Positions 1 through 8,648 of a stretch of DNA of 64,000 bases are shown here, one piece after another. Numbering within the stretch: position 1 is the stretch's first letter; each line of letters begins with the position of its first letter. The translations under genes were made by a program, and so were the position numbers. Under the pieces are notes generated by a model. That model ran no database searches. It saw only the letters and a list, made by a program, of their open reading frames with translations, and was not told where the DNA came from. Source of the stretch: UTCHB3 sp002050155 (GTDB taxonomy: Bacteria; Bacteroidota; Ignavibacteria; Ignavibacteriales; Ignavibacteriaceae); NCBI GenBank assembly GCA_030584105.1, contig CP129491.1, positions 310,001 to 374,000 on the forward strand. Direction: 5' to 3'.

Positions 1-2
1 GC

Positions 3-719
3 AACGCATTTGTATATGGGCCCCACTTCCGTTTCGAGACCTTAATCCCGTTTTTGTACTATAAAGTGATGGATCACAACACGGGCAGAATACGGGGAGA
101 CGACGGTAACGGGATGATTTTCTTCGATTTTAAGGTGCGTTCGCCGCGCAATTTCGCATTTTACGGCACGGCATACATCGATGTAATCAACCTGCGCGAC
201 CTCCTCAACGGCAGATTCGATAACCAGTGGGTGGCCTTCACGCTGGGTGCAAAGCGCTACAATCTTTTTCTCCCGATGTTGGATGTGTCGCTTGAATATA
301 CCCGAATCAACCCCTGGAACTACGAAAACCGAAACGACCTTACCAGCTACAAGCACCTTGGCTACCAGCTTGGGCACTGGATCGGGCAGAACGCTGATCA
401 GTTGAGGCTTCAGGTGAACTATAGCCACTTCCGCGGGTTGCGCCATTTTGCCTATGTTGAGTGGGTGCGCAAGGGGATTGAGGCGGATATTGCGATTGCC
501 TACAACGCCAAAAAATTTGGGACGGTGCCGTTTCTGCAAAGCCCCCTCAGAAGCGATTTCCGGTTCGGGTTCGAAACCGCGTGGGAGCCGTTTCACGAAC
601 TTAAACTGCGCGGCTACTACGAGTTTTCCTCGATTTCGGATGAAGACCCCCTCCGCACGCCGAAGTATCTGCGCGGGGATAATCACTCTCTTGGGCTGAT
701 ACTTTCCTACGGGATTTGA
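3..719 (+). CDS. Wzi-like outer-membrane barrel protein, C-terminal part
   Basis: The frame is open to the left edge of the window, so this is the last ~238 residues of a longer protein; a TTG at 54 is only an internal codon. The sequence is rich in alternating aromatic and polar strands and contains a stretch DVSLEYTRINPWNY followed by HLGYQLGHWIGQNADQL. This resembles the capsule-assembly Wzi family of outer-membrane beta-barrels. It ends with the short strand LGLILSYGI, typical of a barrel whose last strand closes at the C-terminus. By family knowledge Wzi-type proteins help hold surface polysaccharide at the outer membrane; that role is inferred here. No partner gene is visible upstream. 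The assignment rests on recalled family patterns, not a search. Confidence 0.6.
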   Translation, partial: NAFVYGPHFRFETLIPFLYYKVMDHNTGRIRGDDGNGMIFFDFKVRSPRNFAFYGTAYIDVINLRDLLNGRFDNQWVAFTLGAKRYNLFLPMLDVSLEYTRINPWNYENRNDLTSYKHLGYQLGHWIGQNADQLRLQVNYSHFRGLRHFAYVEWVRKGIEADIAIAYNAKKFGTVPFLQSPLRSDFRFGFETAWEPFHELKLRGYYEFSSISDEDPLRTPKYLRGDNHSLGLILSYGI

Positions 720-1470
720 TGGGGATTTTGAAGTGGTGGGGAATGGTGTTGAGCGGGTTTTGATTGAAGTTGAAGTGGGGGGGTATGGTTTGAAGGGGGG
801 GGGTGTTTTGATATGGGTAGATTGAAGTTGGGCGAAGTGTTGAGTGGAGTGGGTAGGGGAAGTGCCCGACATCCGCAAAGATAATAAAGCATTCCGCTGT
901 TTAGATGCTATAGTGTGTAGATAACTCCCAATTAATTTGGAAAAGCCCGCAGCCATATTCACCTGCTGTCCGGTGTACTGTTGTCTCTTATCTTGTTGAA
1001 AAACTTCTTAAGATGTATCTGCCTTTAGTCCCGCCCGACCGGTGAACGCTACCCCACCAAACCTTTTCCCACCCGCCGAATTGCAAACATTTAAGTCTGA
1101 GTTCTCAAAGGCGTGGGAACGCTACCCCCCATCAAACCTTTTTCCACCCGCCGAACGCTGGTGACACAAAATCTCCTCATCCTCTGAATCTCCCTTAAAA
1201 GCCACTAACCCGCCAAAATCCTCCTCAACGCCCCCCCCCACTAAAAAACTCAGCCGACACACCCCGCCCCGCGACACTTCCTGCAAAAAAATAGTTTGGA
1301 ATAATCGCAAATTTCCATATTTTAAACGGCGTAAATTAATATAATATTCAGGTGTAGAAATGCCCCGATAAAACCTGACCTTTAACATAATAAATCATCA
1401 TCGCAAACCTGTGTCCGCACTGCAATTTTTTGCGTAAATTTTTTTGCCGGTAAAAATAAGGAACACCCTA
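720..1470. other. 750-bp spacer with G-rich tract and degenerate repeats
   Basis: No convincing gene lies here. From 727 to about 860 the + strand is almost free of C and made of degenerate repeats of a gggttttgaagtgg-like unit. The unit resembles the end of the preceding gene (gggatttTGAtgggg). A 37-39 bp imperfect direct repeat, core ccacccgccgaa, lies at 1044-1080 and 1117-1155. The last ~170 bp are AT-rich and could hold the promoter of the helicase operon, but no promoter box is convincing. Minus-strand open frames in this stretch encode low-complexity sequence rich in Pro, Thr and Gly and are not believed. Confidence 0.6.
1044..1155. repeat. Imperfect direct repeat, two copies of 37-39 bp
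   Basis: Copy 1 at 1044-1080 and copy 2 at 1117-1155 both run gaacgctacccc ... ccacccgccgaa with small differences in the middle. They are separated by 36 bp of unrelated sequence. There is no sign of a CRISPR-type array, since there are only two copies and the copies differ. The pair looks like one of the many short spacer duplications seen across this window. Confidence 0.75.
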
Positions 1471-4400
1471 ATGAGTACCAAATTTTTCACAAACGACGAT
1501 GGAAACACCCTCCTAAAAAAGTTCGAGGGAATATTCAGTTATAACAAAATTGATTATTTCGATGCAATCGTGGGCTATTTTCGTTCATCCGGCTACTTTA
1601 AAGTGAGACCGCTTTTAGAGAATGTACCTAAAATCAGAATTCTTCTGGGAATAAATGTGGATGAACTCGTGCGGGCTGCACACAAGAAAGGATTGGAGTT
1701 CCACGGCAACGCGGAGGTAATCCGTGAAAAATTTGTTGAAGGAGCACTGTCGGATATCAGCAGCGCAAAATATGATAAAGAAACTGAAAAGGGAATCGAA
1801 CAATTTATTCAGGATGTAATGGATGGAAAGCTTGAAATCCGTGCCCACCCCTCGAAAAAAATACACGCAAAAGTTTATATTTTCCGCCCCGAACCATTTA
1901 ACGAACACACCCCTGGTTCGGTTATAACAGGCTCATCAAACTTTACAGTGCAAGGTCTGGGAGCAGGAAAAGAAAATGTGCCTAACTACGAGTTCAATGT
2001 ACTTCTCAATGATAATGCTGATGTAGAATTTGCAAAAAATGAATTTGAAAAACTTTGGGATGAGGCCAAAGACTCTAAAATCCTCCCGGAAGATGTGGAA
2101 AAAATTAAAACCGCGTCTCACTTAAACGACGAAATCACTCCTTACGAGCTTTATCTAAAACTGTTAGGCGAATATTTCGGCTCCTCAATTGACTACGATC
2201 CGAATTCATTGGGCGATCTTCCTCCAAACTTCATAAAACTTCGGTATCAGATTGATGCCGTTAACGAGGCTTTTGGAATGCTGGAAAAGCACAACGGCTG
2301 TGTACTCGCTGATGTGGTGGGGCTTGGCAAAACCGTTATTGCCGCACTTCTTGCCAAAAAATTTCTGCTTAATAACGGAAAGGATTACACAAAAATTCTC
2401 GTGGTTTACCCTCCCGCACTTGAAATAAACTGGAAAAACACATTCAGAGATTTCGGTTTGGATAGCTACACAAAGTTTATAACAAACGGCAGCCTCCATA
2501 AAATTGTGAAAGGCGACCTAGACTATTGGGAACTACAAGACTACGATTTAGTGATTGTGGATGAGGCGCATAAATTTAGAAATCATGAAACTGAAGGCTT
2601 TAAAAATTTGCAAAGAATTTGCAAAGCACCGAAAAACATCGATGATGTAAAAGATAAAAGAAAAAAAGTGGTTTTGGTAACAGCCACACCGTTAAATAAT
2701 AAACCTGAGGATATACTTCATCAGATTTCTTTGTTTCAAGATACCAAAATGTCCACTCTTCCGATAACGAATCTCACAAGATTCTTTTCTCAATTAAAGG
2801 AACAATATCAAGAACTAAAAAGGTCTGATGAACTTAATATCGAGAAACTGAGAGAAATTTATGAAAAAATTAGAAAGTATGTTGTAGAGCCAATAACAAT
2901 TAGAAGAACTAGAAAAGATATTTTGAACATTCCTGAATACAGGGATGACATGAAAAAACAAGGGATCTCTTTCCCTGAAGTTGAAGTACCTCACAGGTTG
3001 GAATATTTTTTAGGAACTGAACTGACTGAAATCTTTTATAATACTATTTTCTATCTAACGGATGAAGATAAAATACAATATTTTCGATATCAGGCAATTT
3101 GGGGATTAAAACCGGAAGTTCAGGTAAAATACTATGAGAATGCTGAAAGAGTGGCAAAATCTCTCACATTTATCATGAAAACTTTATTAGTTAAACGCTT
3201 AGAAAGTAGTTTTTATGCTTTCAAAAAATCTTTGAATAGTTTAAAAATTTCGACTGATAACATGATTCAAATGTTTGAACAGGATAAAATTATTATAGCA
3301 CCTGATTTGGATATTAACAAACTTCTCGATAAAGGGTTGAGTTTTGAAGATATTGAGGAAGAAATCAAATTACTTTCAGACACAAATTCCCAAAATAATG
3401 TTTTCAAAAAAGATGATTTTAAGTCTGAATTTCTTAATGGGTTAAAAAAAGATTCTAAGCTTTTAACTGAATTATTAAACAACTGGGAAAACATCGCTCG
3501 GGACCCAAAATTGGAAAAGTTTATTTCTTGTCTAAACGAAGAATTATTGAATCCTAAAACGAATCCGGGTGGAAAACTCGTTATTTTTTCAGAATCCAAA
3601 GATACTGTTCACTTTCTTCAAAACGAATTAGAAAAGGAGGCAAGAAACGACATAATAAGCATTACAAGTGGAAACAGAAAAAATAAATACAACGAAATTG
3701 TGAACAATTTCGATGCAAATATTCCAAAAGAAAAACAAAGAGACGATTATAACATACTTATTTCAACAGAAGTATTGTCCGAAGGGGTTAACCTACATCG
3801 GTCTAATGTTATTGTTCACTATGATACTCCGTGGAACTCTACGCGTATGATGCAGAGAATCGGAAGGGTTAACAGAATTGGTACGGTAGCCCCTAAAATT
3901 CTGAATTATGTATTTTATCCCTCTGCTGAAGGAGATGCACAAATTAAACTGCGTAAAACTGCATTGATGAAACTCCAGGCATTCCACACAGCTTTTGGTG
4001 AAGATAATCAAATATATTCAGAGGAGGAAATTTTGGATGAGGTAAAACTGTTTAAAGGGGAGATTAAAGAAGAAGACGACGAGAGATTAAAATATCTCTT
4101 TATTCTGCGAAACTTGAAAAAAGAAAATCCGGAGTTGATTGAAAAGATAAGAAAACTTCCGTTAAAAATTCGTTGTGGAAGAAGCAATAAACCTGATTAC
4201 AGGAATATGAGTGTAGCTTTTATAAAGACAAAAATAAAAAATGAATTTTACTTAATTAAAGATGAAACAGGTGCTTCTGAAATAACGCCGATTGAAGCTA
4301 TAAAAATTTTTGAGGCTTTATCCGATGAAAAACCACAAACCTTGATAGAAAATCACCATACACACATTCAAAGTGCACTCTATGCTTTTCAAATTAGTGA

Positions 4401-4746
4401 AGAAAATAACAACAAGCTCTCTGACCCAACCGCTAAGGGAGGTGAAGCTAACCGGGCAAAATCTTTTTTTGGTGAATTAAACAAACATGAATTTGTGAAA
4501 ACAGAATTTCACAATCAGTTAAAACTGGTTGTCAAGTTAATAGATAAAGGGACTTACACCAATTTGTCTACCGATATCGTTCGATTACAGAAAAAAACAA
4601 AAAAAGATAAACTTCAAATCACAGAAGTAATCACTGAATTGAAAAAAATCTTTAAAAACTATGACATCGATTTTCATAAATCAGAAGAAATTAGAGAGCG
4701 TCAAAAGTTAGAGCCACAGTTAATATTATCGGAATCATTTACATGA
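1471..4746 (+). CDS. PLD-nuclease / SNF2-type superfamily 2 helicase
   Basis: About 1091 residues. The N-terminal ~200 residues form a phospholipase D-like nuclease module with H132-A-K134 and a downstream GSSN at about 154. The helicase core follows: Walker A VGLGKT (K287), Walker B VDEAH (D364), motif III VTATPLNN, and motifs V/VI in SEGVNLH and RIGRVNRIG. This is the HepA/SNF2-like arrangement. The start chosen is ATG 1471, preceded by aagga at 1458-1462; an in-frame TTG at 1444 has no such site. The stop overlaps the next start as ATGA, so the two genes are translationally coupled. By family knowledge such enzymes translocate on or remodel DNA, and the PLD module may cut it. A role in DNA restriction with the methylase downstream is inferred. 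The gene is AT-rich compared with genes after 15 kb. Confidence 0.88.
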   Translation: MSTKFFTNDDGNTLLKKFEGIFSYNKIDYFDAIVGYFRSSGYFKVRPLLENVPKIRILLGINVDELVRAAHKKGLEFHGNAEVIREKFVEGALSDISSAKYDKETEKGIEQFIQDVMDGKLEIRAHPSKKIHAKVYIFRPEPFNEHTPGSVITGSSNFTVQGLGAGKENVPNYEFNVLLNDNADVEFAKNEFEKLWDEAKDSKILPEDVEKIKTASHLNDEITPYELYLKLLGEYFGSSIDYDPNSLGDLPPNFIKLRYQIDAVNEAFGMLEKHNGCVLADVVGLGKTVIAALLAKKFLLNNGKDYTKILVVYPPALEINWKNTFRDFGLDSYTKFITNGSLHKIVKGDLDYWELQDYDLVIVDEAHKFRNHETEGFKNLQRICKAPKNIDDVKDKRKKVVLVTATPLNNKPEDILHQISLFQDTKMSTLPITNLTRFFSQLKEQYQELKRSDELNIEKLREIYEKIRKYVVEPITIRRTRKDILNIPEYRDDMKKQGISFPEVEVPHRLEYFLGTELTEIFYNTIFYLTDEDKIQYFRYQAIWGLKPEVQVKYYENAERVAKSLTFIMKTLLVKRLESSFYAFKKSLNSLKISTDNMIQMFEQDKIIIAPDLDINKLLDKGLSFEDIEEEIKLLSDTNSQNNVFKKDDFKSEFLNGLKKDSKLLTELLNNWENIARDPKLEKFISCLNEELLNPKTNPGGKLVIFSESKDTVHFLQNELEKEARNDIISITSGNRKNKYNEIVNNFDANIPKEKQRDDYNILISTEVLSEGVNLHRSNVIVHYDTPWNSTRMMQRIGRVNRIGTVAPKILNYVFYPSAEGDAQIKLRKTALMKLQAFHTAFGEDNQIYSEEEILDEVKLFKGEIKEEDDERLKYLFILRNLKKENPELIEKIRKLPLKIRCGRSNKPDYRNMSVAFIKTKIKNEFYLIKDETGASEITPIEAIKIFEALSDEKPQTLIENHHTHIQSALYAFQISEENNNKLSDPTAKGGEANRAKSFFGELNKHEFVKTEFHNQLKLVVKLIDKGTYTNLSTDIVRLQKKTKKDKLQITEVITELKKIFKNYDIDFHKSEEIRERQKLEPQLILSESFT

Positions 4747-7700
4747 GTTACACAAAAGAGCAAATAAATAAAATCCTGACTTCTGAATATAATAGCCGGG
4801 AGTGGAAAAAATTCTTAGCAACTGTTTTTCCCAATTCTGAATTTCTCTTGAACCCAAATCCACTTACTGATTTGAAATCTCCTCAGGTTAATTCAGCCGA
4901 CAGTATTGGGAATGTGATTTTAGATGAAAACGGAATAGAGCGAAAAATTGGTTTTTATGAAGTAAAACTTGGTGAACGGGTTATTCTTGAACGAAACAGA
5001 GTGACGCTGCGAAATCTTTTAAAGAATTACTGGAAAAACCTTGATGGAGCATTCATCGCCTATGTTCAACCATCCTCTCGGATATGGCGTTTCACTTTTG
5101 TTTCCGAGTTAACAGGGTTCGATACTGATGGTTATTATACTGAGTTAAAAACCGACCCTAAAAGATTCACTTATGTTTTCGGTGAAGGGGAGAGTTGTCG
5201 AACAGCAACGGAACGCTTTGAAATATTATTATCAAATGGCAAAAATAATACTCTGGAAACTGTAAAAGAAGCCTTTTCCGTTGAAAAACTCTCAAAATCA
5301 TTTTTTGATAACTACAAAACTCAATATGATTCTTTTTGTAATTATCTCTTTTCAAAGCATAGCATCTTTAAGAGCAAATTTAACGGAGATAAAAAGGGAG
5401 TTAGAGATTTTGTTAAAATTCTTCTCGGACGAATTACTTTCTTATATTTTATTCAGAAAAAAGGATGGTTAGGTGTTTCTGCTAATGGGAATTGGGGGGA
5501 TGGAGATAGGACATTTCTGCAAAATATGTTTCAACGATATAAGCATAAAACTCTTTTCTATCAGGATATTCTCACAAAATTGTTTTTTGATACACTGAAT
5601 ACCAAAAGGGAAAATGATTTAATTGAACTTATTCAGGGTGAAAGGATTAAAATTCCTTACTTAAATGGGGGGCTTTTTGAAGAGAAAGATCGCAATTTAA
5701 GGGAAATAATATTTAATGAAAACCTTTTTAGGGATTTATTCAATTTTTTTGATCAATACAATTTCACTATATATGAAGACGATCCGCAAGATCATACCGT
5801 TGCTGTTGATCCGGAAATGCTAGGCCATATTTTTGAAAATTTACTTGAAGATAATAAAGATAAGGGTACATTTTATACCCCTAAAGTGGTTGTTCATTAC
5901 ATGTGTCAGGAAAGTTTAATCGAGTACATTTCCACTTATTTTGCGTCTCGAGGATATAAAGTAATTGATGATAAATTAAATGGAAACTCTTCAAATTTAG
6001 AAGATGACCAAAATCAGTTAATTATTAATAGAAGAATTATTGAAAATTTAATTAAGAAAGATTTAAAAGATTCTGATACGGCGACGATATTTTCATTCAT
6101 TCAAGAACTGAATTCAGCTCTAAATGAAGTGAAGATTTGTGATCCTGCTATTGGTTCCGGGGCGTTTCCAATGGGCTTGCTACAGGAAATATTTTCAGCT
6201 AAACAAACTCTTTGGTACCTCGAAAAGGGGAATTTAGAAGAGTTTCCCGCCTCTAAAATTAAACTTGATATCATTGAAAACAGTATTTATGGTGTTGATA
6301 TAGAAAAAGGTGCAGTGGATATTGCACGACTGAGATTTTGGTTGAGTTTGGTTGTAGATGAGACAAAACCCAATCCTCTTCCAAATTTAGACTACAAAAT
6401 AGTAGTTGGGAATAGTTTAGTTAGCAAGTTCAAGGATATTGTAATAGAGTTAAACTGGGATATTGATGTAACTTCCGCAGGTCTTTTTGGACAAAAAACA
6501 CTAATTAAAAATAATCAGATATTATCAGAACTGATTAAGAGACAAAAAGAATATTTTAATACGGGCTTGTACAAACTGGAATTGGCAGAAAAAATTAAAA
6601 AATTGAAGATTCAATTATTAATTAACTATTTTGAACATAAAATTATTAGTAATGGTTTAGATAAGATTCCACAAAGAAATGCGTTTCGAAATAACAAGGA
6701 ATTTATTTACCAAATGAATATTTTCCTTCAAACTAGGAAATGGAAAGAGAACATCCAAATTTTGGCTGAATTGAGCAAATCAAATTTGTCTCAATTCGAA
6801 TTCTTTGATTGGAAATTGGATTTTCCGGAAATATTTATGAATGAATTTTTGGACAATCCAGGTTTCGACATTGTTATAGGTAATCCACCCTATATAAAGG
6901 AATACACGAATAAGAAAGCATTTGATGGGTTTCACAGTTCCCCTTACTACAAAGGTAAAATGGATATTTGGTATGGATTTGCTTGCAAAACACTAGATTT
7001 CCTAAAATCAGGTGGGATTCAATGCTTCATTGCACAAAATAATTGGATAACAAGCACTGGTGCGATAAAATTAAGAGAAAAAATTATCTCGGAATGTTCT
7101 TTGAAAATGTTTACTGATTTTGGTGATTATAAAGTATTTGAATCTTCAGGTATTCAAACTATGATCTATCTCGTTAAGAATCAAGCATCTTTAAGTGTTG
7201 ATTATATAAGATACTCCTTGTTAAAAAACCCAAATATCAATATATCTGAACTTTTAACATTTTTAAATTTTGATTATAAAGATTCGAACTCAATAAAATA
7301 TATTTTTGAATTTAATCATGTTAATCATGTTAATCATGCTAATTTGACAATACATTTCAATACTCATCAGGTGGCAAAATTATTAGAGAAGATCGAGAAG
7401 AAGCGTAATTTCTCTTTTCACAAAAATGAAATTGCTCAGGGTATTGTTCTTCCTCAAGATTTTGTCATACAAAAAACAAAAGTTAGACTGGAAAAGGATG
7501 TTCAAATTGGTGATGGAATTTTTATTCTTTCTAATAATGAAAAGCATAATTTGAATTTAAGTAAGTCTGAGTTAGCTCTTCTAAAACCCTACTATACAAC
7601 TAATGAGTTACAAAAATATTTCGGTAATGCTGAAAACCAATATTGGGTTATTTATACTAATTCAAAATTTAAAGATCCTTCTGTAATCAAAGACTATCCC

Positions 7701-8213
7701 AAAATTAAAGCGCATTTAGACAGATTTAGTACGATTATAACTTCAGATAACGGTCCTTATGGCTTACATCGAGCTCGGAACGATGAATTTTTTATAGGGG
7801 AAAAAATTATTTCCTTGCGAAAGTGTCCCCATATACCGGTCTTTACTTATACGGAATTTGACTGTTATGTTTCGGAAACTTTCTATGTTTTAAAAACGAC
7901 ACGGTTAGATCAAAAATATTTAACTGGCTTTTTGAACTCGAAATTAATTGCGTTTTGGTTAAGATATAAAGGTAAAATGCAGGGTAGTAATTTTCAGATT
8001 GATAAAGAACCATTGCTCAACTTACCAATATTCCAGACTGATCAAAAAGTTACTGGTAAAATTTCACATATTGTTGAAGAAATCCATAAAAATAAGGCTC
8101 AAGGGCAAGAAACAACAATTTTGGAAAACCAAATTGATCAACTTATCTATTCTTTTTTTGAATTAACTGAAGATGAAATTTATTTTATCGAATCAGATTA
8201 TAATTCTTATTAA
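4743..8213 (+). CDS. Fused nuclease / Eco57I-like adenine-specific DNA methylase
   Basis: 1156 residues. The N-terminal region contains FYEVKLGERV, with an E73-V-K75 pair that could be a PD-(D/E)xK nuclease core, and later FTYVFGEGESCRTATERF, which resembles type IIG enzymes. The methyltransferase domain has motif I DPAIGSGAF (D467) and motif IV NPPY (N714), an N6-adenine type signature. A conserved segment before it reads MLGHIFENLLED ... KGTFYTP. The C-terminal third (from about 890) resembles a TaqI-like target-recognition domain. Three in-frame 9-bp repeats at 7314-7340 encode NHVNHVNHA between the methylase and that domain. The start overlaps the helicase stop (ATGA). The pair likely forms one restriction-modification-like defence unit. 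Nuclease activity is inferred; methylase identity is firm. Confidence 0.85.
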   Translation: MSYTKEQINKILTSEYNSREWKKFLATVFPNSEFLLNPNPLTDLKSPQVNSADSIGNVILDENGIERKIGFYEVKLGERVILERNRVTLRNLLKNYWKNLDGAFIAYVQPSSRIWRFTFVSELTGFDTDGYYTELKTDPKRFTYVFGEGESCRTATERFEILLSNGKNNTLETVKEAFSVEKLSKSFFDNYKTQYDSFCNYLFSKHSIFKSKFNGDKKGVRDFVKILLGRITFLYFIQKKGWLGVSANGNWGDGDRTFLQNMFQRYKHKTLFYQDILTKLFFDTLNTKRENDLIELIQGERIKIPYLNGGLFEEKDRNLREIIFNENLFRDLFNFFDQYNFTIYEDDPQDHTVAVDPEMLGHIFENLLEDNKDKGTFYTPKVVVHYMCQESLIEYISTYFASRGYKVIDDKLNGNSSNLEDDQNQLIINRRIIENLIKKDLKDSDTATIFSFIQELNSALNEVKICDPAIGSGAFPMGLLQEIFSAKQTLWYLEKGNLEEFPASKIKLDIIENSIYGVDIEKGAVDIARLRFWLSLVVDETKPNPLPNLDYKIVVGNSLVSKFKDIVIELNWDIDVTSAGLFGQKTLIKNNQILSELIKRQKEYFNTGLYKLELAEKIKKLKIQLLINYFEHKIISNGLDKIPQRNAFRNNKEFIYQMNIFLQTRKWKENIQILAELSKSNLSQFEFFDWKLDFPEIFMNEFLDNPGFDIVIGNPPYIKEYTNKKAFDGFHSSPYYKGKMDIWYGFACKTLDFLKSGGIQCFIAQNNWITSTGAIKLREKIISECSLKMFTDFGDYKVFESSGIQTMIYLVKNQASLSVDYIRYSLLKNPNINISELLTFLNFDYKDSNSIKYIFEFNHVNHVNHANLTIHFNTHQVAKLLEKIEKKRNFSFHKNEIAQGIVLPQDFVIQKTKVRLEKDVQIGDGIFILSNNEKHNLNLSKSELALLKPYYTTNELQKYFGNAENQYWVIYTNSKFKDPSVIKDYPKIKAHLDRFSTIITSDNGPYGLHRARNDEFFIGEKIISLRKCPHIPVFTYTEFDCYVSETFYVLKTTRLDQKYLTGFLNSKLIAFWLRYKGKMQGSNFQIDKEPLLNLPIFQTDQKVTGKISHIVEEIHKNKAQGQETTILENQIDQLIYSFFELTEDEIYFIESDYNSY
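7314..7340 (+). repeat. Three in-frame 9-bp repeats inside the methylase gene
   Basis: The unit aatcatgtt occurs three times in a row, the last copy with one change (c for t). It encodes Asn-His-Val twice, then Asn-His-Ala, around residues 858-866. It sits between the catalytic domain and the presumed target-recognition domain. Because the unit is a multiple of three, gain or loss of copies would lengthen or shorten the linker without breaking the frame. Confidence 0.9.
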
Positions 8214-8388
8214 TGTTGAGCGGAGGGTAACTAAAATTTAATATGTTTTTTTGGTGAAATTTTTTGCAAGTTAGAGTTTTTTTCTATCTTTCTCAAACTA
8301 AATAGAAAACAAAAACAACTCAGAATGGGTTATATGCCATCGGCGTTTAATTTTTTTTTGTAACATATAACTTTTTTATTGATGAAAT

Positions 8389-8520
8389 ATGGATCTAAGT
8401 AAGTTTAAATATTTATCTGTGATAGGTGAGGGCGCCTTTTGTATAGTTCAAAAATATGAGCATAGAACGAATGGGAAATACTTTGCTCTGAAAAACGGGA
8501 GTGTAAGAAATTTTGTATAA
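8389..8520 (+). pseudogene. Protein kinase gene fragment cut by an insertion sequence
   Basis: From ATG 8389 the frame reads MDLSKFKYLSVIGEGAF, continuing to KYFALKN. This is the start of a eukaryotic-like protein kinase: the glycine-rich loop IGEGAF and the ALK motif with the ATP-binding lysine. After codon 36 (ending at 8496) the reading enters the left end of the IS256-like element and stops at TAA 8518-8520. No continuation of the kinase is found right of the element (after 9931), so the rest has been lost. By context it was probably part of the defence island. The function of the intact gene is unknown. Confidence 0.75.
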
Positions 8521-8524
8521 TTGG
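8497..8524 (+). repeat. Left terminal inverted repeat of the IS256-like element
   Basis: Begins gggagtgtaagaaattttgt. It matches the reverse complement of 9904-9931 at roughly two thirds of positions, with the longest shared block around TTTTGT and TAATTG. Confidence 0.7.
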
Positions 8525-8550
8525 TTTAAAGTCCTGGATGGGAGGGGATT

Positions 8551-8580
8551 CCATCCCCACCCCCGCGGGGGTGGGGATGG
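8551..8580. repeat. Perfect 30-bp GC-rich palindrome
   Basis: ccatccccacccccg is followed directly by its exact reverse complement with no loop. It lies inside the insertion element upstream of the transposase start. It could form a cruciform, block read-through transcription into the transposase, or be a small repeat nested in the element. Confidence 0.9.
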
Positions 8581-8648
8581 GGGCGAAAAAATGCCCTGTT
8601 TTCTCTCCCTGTTTTTGAACATTTTATCAATTATTTTTGGAGACTTTT

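Noticed and set aside
42..962. Long minus-strand open frame over the Wzi-like gene and the G-rich tract
   Set aside because: It is antisense to a gene with clear barrel-family sequence and its start half is low-complexity Pro/Thr sequence from the repeat tract.
1122..1388. 88-codon minus-strand frame in the first spacer
   Set aside because: It overlaps the direct repeat, has a Gly-rich repetitive composition and no ribosome site or known family.
1471..8213. Helicase/methylase pair as DISARM or BREX
   Set aside because: DISARM needs DUF1998 and separate helicase, PLD and methylase genes; BREX needs PglZ and BrxC-type proteins. None is present.
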